Shown piece after piece: positions 29,652 to 37,600 of a DNA stretch of 64,000 nucleotides. Source of the stretch: Shewanella sp. Choline-02u-19 (GTDB taxonomy: Bacteria; Pseudomonadota; Gammaproteobacteria; Enterobacterales; Shewanellaceae); contig NZ_PJBE01000013.1 in NCBI RefSeq assembly GCF_002836205.1, forward strand, positions 1,364,001-1,428,000, given 5' to 3'. Position 1 is the stretch's first letter, and each line of letters begins with the position of its first letter. The notes beneath the pieces are model-generated. The model did not search any database, had not been told where the DNA came from, and saw only the letters and a program-made list of their open reading frames with translations. The position numbers and the translations under genes are program-made.

Positions 29652-30584
29652 TTAATTAGTTAACCAAAATGTGAACAACGCGTAGGTTGGAATGCCAACT
29701 AACACATTAAACGGGAATGTGATTGCCAGTGAATAAGTAATAGATAAGCTTTGATTCGCTTTGGGGACGGCCACCCGCATCGCTGCGGGTACTGCAATAT
29801 ATGATGCACTTCCACCTAGCACGCCAAGTAGGGTTGCTCCGCCAAAGCTCAGCTCCATCTGTACGCCGAGTAGGCAGCCTAAAAATCCCCCCACCAAGGG
29901 CATTGCTACACCAAAAGACAACATAAAGTTACCCATCTGCTTTAAATCTTTTATACGGCTGGCAGCCAACATCCCCATCTCGAGTAAAAAGAGTGCTAGT
30001 ACGCCATGGAATAACTCAAAAAACAGTGGTGTGACGGTGCTCACTCGACCCGCGCCCCAGTAACCTATCAGCAGCGCACCGACCATGATCACTAGGCTTT
30101 GATTACAAAACACTTCATGCAGTAGCGCTCGCCATTTAATTTTTTCACCAGCTTGCTGGGCAAGCCCAATGCCGACGATAATAGCGGGGATCTCTAGTAG
30201 CACCACAAATAGTGGGAAATAGGCTTCGTACTCGATATTTTGCGATTCTAGAAACGACACTGCCACTGCATAAGTACCAATACTGACCGAACCATAGTGT
30301 GCAGCTATCGACGCTGAATCTTGTTTATTTAACTGACCGACAAATCTCAATACAGGAAAGGCAATCAAGGGAATGAGCAACCCCAAGCCAATCACCCATA
30401 ACGATTGTGGTAATAGTTGTGCATTGCCATATTCTGCTAATGCAACACCGCCCTTAAGGCCAATAGCAATTAATAGAAACAAGGTTAATGACTGATATAA
30501 TGCCTTAGGAAATTGAATATTGGCTTTCACTAAGGTTGCCAGCACACCTAAGATGAAAAAGGCGATAGTGATATCTAACTGCAT
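29652..30584 (-). CDS. SbtA-like sodium-dependent bicarbonate permease
   Basis: About 310 residues, almost entirely hydrophobic, with about ten membrane segments in two inverted halves and a polar central loop (about 155-170, QQAGEKIKWRA). LFLLIAIGLKGGVAL, AAHYGSVSIGTYAVAVSFLE and GVLGGSASYIAVPAAMR match the conserved core of the SbtA bicarbonate transporter family. I start at MQLDITIAFF (ATG 30584), which lies one base after the stop of the small upstream gene and has AGGGA before it. The 13-codon longer frame is inside that gene. It probably imports bicarbonate with sodium. It is followed at once by purE-purK. Confidence 0.85.
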   Translation of the reverse strand: MQLDITIAFFILGVLATLVKANIQFPKALYQSLTLFLLIAIGLKGGVALAEYGNAQLLPQSLWVIGLGLLIPLIAFPVLRFVGQLNKQDSASIAAHYGSVSIGTYAVAVSFLESQNIEYEAYFPLFVVLLEIPAIIVGIGLAQQAGEKIKWRALLHEVFCNQSLVIMVGALLIGYWGAGRVSTVTPLFFELFHGVLALFLLEMGMLAASRIKDLKQMGNFMLSFGVAMPLVGGFLGCLLGVQMELSFGGATLLGVLGGSASYIAVPAAMRVAVPKANQSLSITYSLAITFPFNVLVGIPTYALFTFWLTN

Positions 30585-30585
30585 G

Positions 30586-30852
30586 TTAGTGTCCCTTAAG
30601 GGGAGGTGAGCCAACTTTTGCATTTAGCAGCTGAGAAACTCGGTATTGGCGAACCCGTTTTGATATCAATGACAGGCAGATTAGTGCGGCAATACCAACA
30701 CCAACACTTAAAAGCCCTAGGCTAGGCTGCCCTTGCGCTAATCCAGTCAATGCAATGGTGCAAATTATCGCAGCGGTAAATAAACCAAATAACGCTTGTT
30801 TATCTTGTAACACGTTCTGCTTTACTTGCTTCATACTGACTCCAGCATTCAT
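30586..30852 (-). CDS. small two-helix membrane protein upstream of the SbtA-like permease
   Basis: 88 residues (or 82 from the second ATG). Two hydrophobic segments (about 21-39 and 44-63) are followed by a basic tail (SKRVRQYRVSQLL), suggesting both ends in the cytoplasm. I do not recognise the family. Its stop is one base before the permease start, so it is translated with the permease and may be a small subunit or regulator. It is not a PII-like SbtB, which is soluble and has a different fold. Confidence 0.7.
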   Translation of the reverse strand: MNAGVSMKQVKQNVLQDKQALFGLFTAAIICTIALTGLAQGQPSLGLLSVGVGIAALICLSLISKRVRQYRVSQLLNAKVGSPPLKGH

Positions 30853-30917
30853 TGAGGGTCACAAACTGACCTTGGCTTTATGCTGTGCAGTGTGCCAAAA
30901 AATGTTTATATATAAAA

Positions 30918-30955
30918 ATAGATGTTTATGTGTTTTTATATAGATAAACATCTAT
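30918..30955. promoter_or_regulatory. 12-bp inverted repeat, candidate LysR-regulator operator
   Basis: ATAGATGTTTAT (30918-30929) and ATAAACATCTAT (30944-30955) are perfect inverted arms 14 bp apart. They lie in the 115-bp region between the divergent permease operon and the LysR gene, ending 12 bp before the LysR ATG. The position suits control of both directions. Confidence 0.6.
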
Positions 30956-30967
30956 ATAAGGTAAACA

Positions 30968-31909
30968 ATGTCACTACGCTTACAAGCCCATATGGGCACG
31001 CTCAGACAATTAGAGATCTTATTAGCAGTGTATGATTGCGGTACGGTAGGCGGCGCTGCGCAAAATTTGCACCTCACTCAGCCTACCATTTCAATGCAGC
31101 TTAAGAAGCTCGCCGATGTCATTGGCTTACCGCTATACAATGTCATAGGTCGTAAATTAGTATTTACAGAAGCAGGGCTAGAAGTGGTTAAAACTGCCAC
31201 CGAAGTGCTAGACAGCTTTGCCAAACTTGAAAGTTCCTTGTCTGACTTAGGGGAACTAAAGTCGGGAACGTTGCGTCTTGCGGTAGTGACAACCTCTAAG
31301 TATTTTATCCCCCATTTGTTAGGCCCGTTTTGCGAGCGTTACCCAAATGTTGGCGTACAGCTTAATATCGGCAACCGCCAACAAATTATTGAACGACTTA
31401 AACAAGGGGTTGATGATTTTTATGTATTCAGTCACCCGCCAGCCGATCTTAATACCGAAAGCATAGAGTTTTTTAATAACCCTTTAGTGGCTATAGCCCA
31501 CGAGAACCACCCCTTTGTTAAACAAAAGTCCGTATCGCTTGAGGAGTTAAGTCAAGCACCATTTTTAATGCGTGAAAATGGCTCTGGCACACGTTTAGCC
31601 ATAGAACGTTTTATGGAAAAGAAGGGAGTCAATCTCAATATCAAGATGACCATAGAAAGTAATGAGGCCATTAAGCACTCCGTGATGTCGGGTCTAGGAG
31701 TTAGTATTTTGTCAGCGCACACCTTAGCATTTGGCGGCAATATGGGATTAGCGCAATTACAGGTAGAATCTTTGCCTATTAACTCGAACTGGTATTTTTT
31801 ATGGCTAAAATCCAAACGACAAACCGCCATTGCTCAGGCCTTTTTACAACATGTTGAGAGCGACGGTCGCCGTATGTTAGTTACAGAGCTGAGTCGCCAT
31901 TCATTCTAA
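30968..31909 (+). CDS. LysR-family regulator divergent from the bicarbonate permease
   Basis: 313 residues. The N-terminal helix-turn-helix (about 12-70, with TVGGAAQNLHLTQPTISMQLKKLADVIG) is followed by a two-lobed inducer domain (about 95-300). The overall sequence resembles CbbR/CmpR-like regulators that control carbon-fixation and bicarbonate-uptake genes in other bacteria; this is family resemblance, not proof. Being divergent from the SbtA-like permease, with a shared palindrome, it is the obvious candidate regulator of that operon. Confidence 0.9.
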   Translation: MSLRLQAHMGTLRQLEILLAVYDCGTVGGAAQNLHLTQPTISMQLKKLADVIGLPLYNVIGRKLVFTEAGLEVVKTATEVLDSFAKLESSLSDLGELKSGTLRLAVVTTSKYFIPHLLGPFCERYPNVGVQLNIGNRQQIIERLKQGVDDFYVFSHPPADLNTESIEFFNNPLVAIAHENHPFVKQKSVSLEELSQAPFLMRENGSGTRLAIERFMEKKGVNLNIKMTIESNEAIKHSVMSGLGVSILSAHTLAFGGNMGLAQLQVESLPINSNWYFLWLKSKRQTAIAQAFLQHVESDGRRMLVTELSRHSF

Positions 31910-31912
31910 TTC

Positions 31913-32069
31913 CCGCTACAGGGTTAATTGCAATGGCAAGTTTAGTTTCTCAGTAGAAGGTAAAAGGCTTGAAGATGTTAGCGTTAACCGCCACGAGATT
32001 GGCTGTGTCCACAAGGCATTTCGCTACCCAGAAACCTACCAACAGTCATTTATAGAGCTAAAGCATTAA
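31913..32069 (+). pseudogene. orphan C-terminal coding fragment
   Basis: An open stretch without a start encodes YRVNCNGKFSFSVEGKRLED, then NRHEIGCVHKAFRYPETYQQ, ending at the stop 32067-32069. The amino acid mix looks coding, but I do not recognise the family. It may be the tail of a lost gene. Confidence 0.3.
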
Positions 32070-32267
32070 CACATTTCTACCCCAAAACGTGTTTGAAATG
32101 GATATATCTCGAAGTTTAGCTGTTTGTATTTACCCTCAAAAACCTAATGTAACCTTTAATTGAGTGGCCAAATTATCTATACCACTTCAGAACGATTTTA
32201 ATGTGGTTATGTTAGTGTGTTTACTAAGCTTAGCAGGAAGTACCAATAAACGTTTATAGGGAGATCA
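32070..32267. other. acnA leader region with partial repeat R4
   Basis: AACACATTTCTACCCCAAAA follows the fragment stop at about 32069 and resembles one arm of the R1-R3 repeats. The rest should contain the acnA promoter. No clear operator is seen. Confidence 0.35.
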
Positions 32268-32270
32268 GTG

Positions 32271-34991
32271 ATGACAAATTCGATGCAATTATTGAAACAG
32301 CTTGAAAGTAAAGGAAAAACTTTCCGGTATTATAGCTTTGATCGATTAGCCGAACACTATGATTTATCCCGCTTACCCTTTGCGGCAAAAATCTTATTAG
32401 AAAATTTACTGCGCTATGAAAATTCAGAATTTGTCCAGCCAGAGGATATAGATACCTTGGCCCGCTGGGATTTAGATAACTGGTCAGAAACCGAAATCGC
32501 TTTTGTGCCCTCTAGGGTTATTTTACAGGATTTTACCGGTGTACCTTCTGTGGTCGATTTGGCCGCGATGCGTGATGCTATCGAAACATTAGGTGGCAAT
32601 GCTGACGCGATTAATCCACTCAATCCAGTCGAGCTGGTGATTGACCATTCGGTAATGGTTGATGTGTTTGCCGAATCCGGCGCGCTGCAAAAAAATACCG
32701 CCATCGAAATAAAGCGCAACCGTGAACGCTACCAATTTCTGCGTTGGGGTCAGCAAGCCTTTGACAACTTTAAAGTGGTGCCGCCAGGGCGCGGCATTGT
32801 GCATCAGATTAATTTGGAATATTTGGCTCGGGTGGTTTTTGTCAAAGAAGATGAAGACAACTTATTGTATCCCGACACCTTAGTCGGTACAGATTCTCAT
32901 ACCACCATGATTAACGGTTTGGGTGTGCTGGGCTGGGGCGTAGGAGGCATTGAGGCTGAGGCCGCCATGTTAGGCCAACCCGTTACCATGCTGTTACCCG
33001 AAATTGTCGGCTTTGAATTTACCGGTACATTACCACCAGGGGTTACAGCTACCGATCTGGTGTTAACGGTCACCGAGCAATTACGTGAATTTGGGGTGGT
33101 AGGAAAATTTGTTGAGTTTTTTGGTGCTGGCATCGATCAACTGACCCTAGCCGATAGAGCAACCATTGCCAATATGGCCCCTGAATACGGTGCCACCAGT
33201 GGTATTTTCCCGATCGATCAGCAAACTGTAGATTACTTAGCCCTTACTGGTCGTGATCCTGAGCGGATCGAGCTCATAAAGGCTTATCTTAAAGAGATGG
33301 ACATGTGGGGCTGCGGATCTGAGAACAAAGCCTGTTATCACGCCAGTTTACAATTAGATTTGGGCAGTATTGTGCCTTCTATTGCGGGTCCTAAAAGGCC
33401 GCAGGACAGGATTGCACTTGATAAAGCGGGTGTCAGTTTCCGTCAGTGGCTGGACAGCCAGATCCCTGTTAATCAAATCGAAACTGTAGGTAAAGATGAA
33501 CTGTCAAGCGAAGGTGGTCCCTCTGCACCGGTCGCTGATGGCAACACAGGCGTTGCCTGCCAGTATCGAGATAAGGACTTTGTCCTCGAAGCGGGCGCGG
33601 TGGTGATTGCCGCGATTACCAGTTGTACTAATACCTCCAATCCATCAGTGTTAATCGCCGCCGGATTATTGGCCAGAAATGCCCGCCAAAAAGGCTTGCA
33701 GGTTAAACCTTGGGTGAAAACCAGTTTTGCACCTGGATCGCAGGTGGTGACAGATTATTTAATAAAATCGGGTCTCAATGTCGATTTAGATGCTCTAGGG
33801 TTTCAGTTAGTGGGTTACGGTTGTACCACTTGTATTGGTAATTCCGGCCCCTTACCTCAGCCTGTTAGTGAAGCGATACAACAGGGCAGGTTGAAGGTGT
33901 GTTCGGTGTTGTCGGGCAACCGTAATTTCGATGGACGTATTCATCCTGAAGTACAAGCGAATTATCTGGCATCGCCGCCCCTTGTGGTGGCGTATGCACT
34001 GGCCGGTAATATGAAGGCCGATATTGCTAGCGAGTCACTTGGGAAGGATGCTGATGGTAATGCGGTTTATTTAAAAGATATCTGGCCGGACAATCAAGAA
34101 ATCCAACAGGTCATGGCCAGCGCAGTACAAAGCGATATGTTTGTGTCCCGTTATGCCGATATTTACAGTGGCGATGTCGACTGGCAAGGGTTAGAAGTGG
34201 TGCAGAGCCAGAAATATAACTGGCCGAATTCCACCTATGTTAAACAACCGCCATTTTTTGATGGGATCAGTGCTGAGATACCAGCAATAATGGCTATCGA
34301 CAATGCCCGTTGTTTACTCAAATTGGGTGACTCGGTCACGACCGATCATATTTCACCAGCGGGATCTATTGCCCCAAACAGTCCTGCTGGAGACTATTTA
34401 CAACAGGCTGGTGTGGCCATTAAGGACTTTAACTCTTACGGTTCGCGTCGCGGAAACCATGAAGTGATGATGCGCGGAACCTTTGCCAATATCAGACTGA
34501 AAAATCTGCTGGCTCCGGGTACTGAGGGCTGCTGGACACGCTTGATGCCTAACGGTGAGTCGATGACAGTATTTGATGCTGCCATGCAGTATCAACAACA
34601 GGGCAATCCTTGTATCGTGCTTGCAGGTAAGGAATATGGCACGGGTAGCTCACGAGACTGGGCAGCCAAAGGGCCTGCACTGTTGGGCGTTAAATCGGTC
34701 ATTGCCCAAAGTTATGAGCGTATTCATCGCTCTAACCTGGTTGGAATGGGTATTTTACCTTTGCAGTTTATGCCAGATGACAGTGCAGAGTCGCTGAACC
34801 TCACTGGTGAAGAGCAATTCAGTATTCCTGCCGTGAGTGCTGGTCAGAAAATAGTCAAGGTAACTGCGACCGACAAAGCGGGTAAGCAAGATTCGTTTGA
34901 AGCGAAAATCCGTATTGATACTCCCAATGAGTTCAGTTACTACCAACATGGCGGTATTCTGCATTATGTATTGCGCAATCTAGCCAAGTAA
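32271..34991 (+). CDS. acnA: aconitate hydratase AcnA
   Basis: About 906 residues. The iron-sulfur ligands are TSCTNTSNPS (about 445) and CTTCIGNSG (about 520). DSHTTMINGLGVLGWGVGG and the swivelling domain GSSRDWAAKGPALLGVKS near the C-terminus are typical of the AcnA/IRP1 family rather than AcnB. It interconverts citrate and isocitrate in the TCA cycle. AGGGAG lies seven bases before the ATG at 32271. A GTG directly before it is a less likely start. The gene is monocistronic and ends in a strong terminator. Confidence 0.95.
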   Translation: MTNSMQLLKQLESKGKTFRYYSFDRLAEHYDLSRLPFAAKILLENLLRYENSEFVQPEDIDTLARWDLDNWSETEIAFVPSRVILQDFTGVPSVVDLAAMRDAIETLGGNADAINPLNPVELVIDHSVMVDVFAESGALQKNTAIEIKRNRERYQFLRWGQQAFDNFKVVPPGRGIVHQINLEYLARVVFVKEDEDNLLYPDTLVGTDSHTTMINGLGVLGWGVGGIEAEAAMLGQPVTMLLPEIVGFEFTGTLPPGVTATDLVLTVTEQLREFGVVGKFVEFFGAGIDQLTLADRATIANMAPEYGATSGIFPIDQQTVDYLALTGRDPERIELIKAYLKEMDMWGCGSENKACYHASLQLDLGSIVPSIAGPKRPQDRIALDKAGVSFRQWLDSQIPVNQIETVGKDELSSEGGPSAPVADGNTGVACQYRDKDFVLEAGAVVIAAITSCTNTSNPSVLIAAGLLARNARQKGLQVKPWVKTSFAPGSQVVTDYLIKSGLNVDLDALGFQLVGYGCTTCIGNSGPLPQPVSEAIQQGRLKVCSVLSGNRNFDGRIHPEVQANYLASPPLVVAYALAGNMKADIASESLGKDADGNAVYLKDIWPDNQEIQQVMASAVQSDMFVSRYADIYSGDVDWQGLEVVQSQKYNWPNSTYVKQPPFFDGISAEIPAIMAIDNARCLLKLGDSVTTDHISPAGSIAPNSPAGDYLQQAGVAIKDFNSYGSRRGNHEVMMRGTFANIRLKNLLAPGTEGCWTRLMPNGESMTVFDAAMQYQQQGNPCIVLAGKEYGTGSSRDWAAKGPALLGVKSVIAQSYERIHRSNLVGMGILPLQFMPDDSAESLNLTGEEQFSIPAVSAGQKIVKVTATDKAGKQDSFEAKIRIDTPNEFSYYQHGGILHYVLRNLAK

Positions 34992-35034
34992 TCAGGGTTC
35001 TACATAAGGTAATCACCCGTTTAAGATAACCTGT

Positions 35035-35068
35035 AAATAGGCCCAAGTTTGACGACTTGGGCCTATTT
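35035..35068 (+). terminator. Rho-independent terminator of acnA
   Basis: Perfect 14-bp stem AAATAGGCCCAAGT / ACTTGGGCCTATTT around TTGACG, 43 bp after the stop. Confidence 0.85.
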
Positions 35069-35135
35069 GTATTCTGTCGAAATGGATATGGGCAGCGACG
35101 GTTTGTTGTTTAGCCGTTTGGTGGCACTGTGTGTC

Positions 35136-35238
35136 TCAATCAAAGGTTCAATCAAAGGTTCAATCAAAGGTTCAATCAAAGGTTCAATCAAAGGTTCAAT
35201 CAAAGGTTCAATCAAAGGTTCAATCAAAGGTTCAATCA
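35136..35238. repeat. 12-bp tandem repeat, 8.6 copies
   Basis: TCAATCAAAGGT is repeated without variation eight times plus seven bases. The period is divisible by three, so reading frames through it give SIKG or LIEP peptide repeats, but neither flanking frame looks like a gene. It is probably a variable-number repeat. Confidence 0.95.
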
Positions 35239-35929
35239 GCATGTAAGTAACCACAAATATTAATGCTTTACTTTTTATTCGAATATATTCGATTTATCAA
35301 CTTAAACAGATATTGGCTTAAATCCATTAAGTGCATTGAACTTCGTTAAAATGCGACGACTATGAGCGGCATCAGGAAGCGTGTATGTCCTACCAAAAAG
35401 TAGTGAAAGAGGACTAAGGTTCTACACTGAAACTGTTTTGGATAGCTTAATTAAAAGTGCTTTGGATACCGGCGTGACTATTGAGAAAATCAATTCTAGC
35501 CTGAGAAATGTCAGTTAGAGCCGCTACGTCGTCTGAACTCATGATTATGGATTGGCTACTCCACTTGAACCATATGGCTTAATCGAGTGTTATGTAGACA
35601 TTCACTCCTTAATTGTCCAAGAATGGGTAAGGGGGCTAACTAACTTTTCCCCAAAACGAGCTATAAGCCATTTTTAGCTATGCGCATACCCTATCCATTT
35701 CCCCTATTTTTTCTTATCGGTTGCAGCTCGATTTATAAAGATGCTGAGTCATCGTTAATCAAAATAAAACAACACCCTTTGTTTACACTGGTGTAGTCAC
35801 ATGTATAATTGGCGCAGATAGGAAATGGGAATGACGCATTAGAGCTTCTTGATATATTGTCAAAATGGTAAATATAACGAGTCGTTATGTGCTTTATATT
35901 AATTCAACGAGTTTAAATGTGGAGAGGAA
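35239..35929. other. 691-bp region with a gene fragment and repeat R2
   Basis: A short open stretch (about 35405-35518) encodes ERGLRFYTETVLDSLIKSAL and ends at a TAG. It may be the tail of a lost gene. Repeat copy R2 lies at 35613-35660. No intact gene is present. The end carries the ribosome-binding site GAGAGGAA of the next gene. Confidence 0.4.
35613..35660 (+). repeat. intergenic repeat copy R2
   Basis: TTGTCCAAGAATGGGTAAGG then CTAACTAACTTTTCCCCAAA closely follows R1 at 27086-27131. It is in direct orientation with R3, and the two flank the 282-residue gene. Confidence 0.6.
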
Positions 35930-36778
35930 ATGGATACGTATTATAAGCTGTTCGGTAAAGAGTTAGTTGAAGGCTATAAGCCATTAATCCTTAAAGCATT
36001 AAATGAAAGTGAAGGTAGCGCTTACACCTTTGCGAGTTCGAACGAGTCTAAACGGGATATAAATCGAATTTATATGTCGGAGTTAGTTTATCGAGCACAC
36101 TTTGGAGCGGCATCGTCTCTAGCTCGAAACCTAGAGTGGATCAAAGGAATGGCATTAGCGTATGAGCAGGGAGTGTACTTGCCGTTTGCATCTGCATTTC
36201 GATCATTAATTGAGTCAACTGGTGATAGCTCAGAGGCTTTAATTAATGTGGCTAAGTCCTTGACTGATAATCACAAAATTATCTCTGGCGGTATTGCTGG
36301 AGAACTCGATTACATAGTTACCATTAATGAACTAGAAGATATGTTAATCCATTATTCGCATGGTCGGCGCTTAGATAAGAATGATGATGCCGCCCCAACT
36401 CATAAAGCCCAAAGTACTGCTCATTATGTGAACAGTCTGGAAAAACAAACAGAAAAAGAGTTTTATGCGTGCTATTCTGAATTATGTCAATTAACGCACC
36501 CTGCAGCAGAGAGTGTATTACATTTGATGGTTCCAAATTCCAAAGGAGGTTATATCTTTTCGCAAGGAGACGATAAGAAGAAAATTGAAGAGTTAATGTC
36601 AAAATATCAACACATAATAGTTGATTTATTGATGTTTGCGTTTAACCCTGGACTTCTCATTTTGAAGACCTTGAACTATTTGCCAGTTAAGGTTTGTCAT
36701 TCTAATTCATTGCGTAATGCAAACTTCAGTTGGTTACCTGCTTGGAACAAGTGTGAACAAGCTTTGGCTCGCACATAA
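35930..36778 (+). CDS. hypothetical 282-residue protein, cassette-like
   Basis: No family recognised. The protein is soluble and mostly helical. A conserved-looking core (SELVYRAHFGAASSLARNLEWIKG, about 48-71, and ELCQLTHPAAESVLHLMVP, about 183-201) recalls proteins of unknown function in cassette arrays and defence-rich islands. The histidine-rich THPAAESVLH could be structural. A strong ribosome-binding site (GAGAGGAA) precedes the ATG. An attC-like structure follows 4 bp after the stop, and direct repeats R2 and R3 flank the whole unit. It is probably a laterally acquired single-gene insertion. Confidence 0.75.
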   Translation: MDTYYKLFGKELVEGYKPLILKALNESEGSAYTFASSNESKRDINRIYMSELVYRAHFGAASSLARNLEWIKGMALAYEQGVYLPFASAFRSLIESTGDSSEALINVAKSLTDNHKIISGGIAGELDYIVTINELEDMLIHYSHGRRLDKNDDAAPTHKAQSTAHYVNSLEKQTEKEFYACYSELCQLTHPAAESVLHLMVPNSKGGYIFSQGDDKKKIEELMSKYQHIIVDLLMFAFNPGLLILKTLNYLPVKVCHSNSLRNANFSWLPAWNKCEQALART

Positions 36779-36781
36779 AAA

Positions 36782-36897
36782 AGCCTTAAAGCGGGATTCA
36801 AAACGTCACGCTTGTGTAGTTTGAATCCACATTTGTGTATTCGATGGTCAATTTGAATTGAGAGGTGGTTCCCCTCTTCCCTTAAGGCGACGTTAAA
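36782..36897 (+). repeat. second attC-like structure
   Basis: GCCTTAA (36782) pairs with TTAAGGC (36881), and GGATTCAAA with TTTGAATCC inside. The block ends GGCGACGTTAAAT, with GTTAAAT (36891-36897) fitting the attC 3' core site. It follows a single AT-rich gene, as in integron cassettes. The 5' core site does not fit RYYYAAC cleanly. Confidence 0.4.
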
Positions 36898-36962
36898 TAT
36901 CCACTTGCCATACATTCCTTAATGAGACTCATCATTTTAAGAACTTTAACTCTAACAAGCTT

Positions 36963-37014
36963 TTGTCCAGGTACGTCTTAGAATGATCCCTCTAAGCCGT
37001 TATTGCCCCAAAAC
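36963..37014 (+). repeat. intergenic repeat copy R3
   Basis: TTGTCCAGGTACG at the start and TTGCCCCAAAACG at the end match R1 and R2 at both ends; the middle differs. The remaining DNA up to 37150 shows no gene. Confidence 0.5.
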
Positions 37015-37150
37015 GTTTTAGTCAAATATAATCATTGAAATAACGGGTCGTGGTCAATACTAATATCACAGACTCCAAATATCTTACCTACTATCGATAG
37101 CCAAGTTTTTTCGATATGCTAACCAAAACTTATAAATCAGTATGTTACGA

Positions 37151-37516
37151 AAAAAATACATAGACAGCCATAGTTAATGGCCTCAATAGCGACCTTCTAC
37201 TATGCTTTGAACGAGCATTTAACAAGGAGGTTGTATGCCGCGCCCAAGACGAACCCTCATTAGCATTGAAGACACTCCCTATTACCACTGTTGCAGCCGA
37301 GTTGTTCGGCGCGCTTTCTTGTGTGGCGATGATAAATACGCTGGTAAGAACTACGACCACCGCCGTGGTTGGGTTGAAACGCAAATACTTAAGCTTTCCG
37401 AGGTGTTTGCTATTGATGTAGCGGCTTACGCAGTGATGAGTAACCATCTGCATATTGTGCTTTATATTGACCTAGAGACGGTGAACAACTGGTCAGATAG
37501 AGAGGTTGTTTTAAGC
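37151..37516 (+). repeat. 366-bp tandem partial copy of the second Y1 transposase element
   Basis: This segment repeats at 37517-37882 with essentially one base change near 37483. It contains the leader with a GCCATAGTTAATGGC hairpin, the ribosome-binding site and the first 93 or so transposase codons (37235 on). The gene is then cut after VVL by AGC and the start of the next copy. Confidence 0.9.
37235..37516 (+). pseudogene. truncated Y1 transposase (5' fragment)
   Basis: Same first 93 residues as the intact gene at 37601, including the HLH motif, then out-of-context codons and a stop in the downstream leader. It lacks the catalytic tyrosine region, so it cannot be active. Confidence 0.85.
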
Positions 37517-37600
37517 AAAAAATACATAGACAGCCATAGTTAATGGCCTCAATAGCGACCTTCTACTATGCTTTGAACGAGCATTTAACAAGGAGGTTGT

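Noticed and set aside
35136..35238. CRISPR-like array
   Set aside because: The units are only 12 bp and contiguous, with no spacers and no cas genes.
35049..35254. ORFs on both strands through the 12-bp tandem repeat (SIKG and LIEP repeats)
   Set aside because: The plus-strand frame starts inside the acnA terminator. Both owe their length to a repeat whose period is a multiple of three. No ribosome-binding site or conserved flank was seen.
36782..36838. Simple terminator reading of the hairpin after the 282-residue gene
   Set aside because: There is no T run, and the nested inverted repeats extend over 115 bp, which suits an attC-like structure better, though not conclusively.
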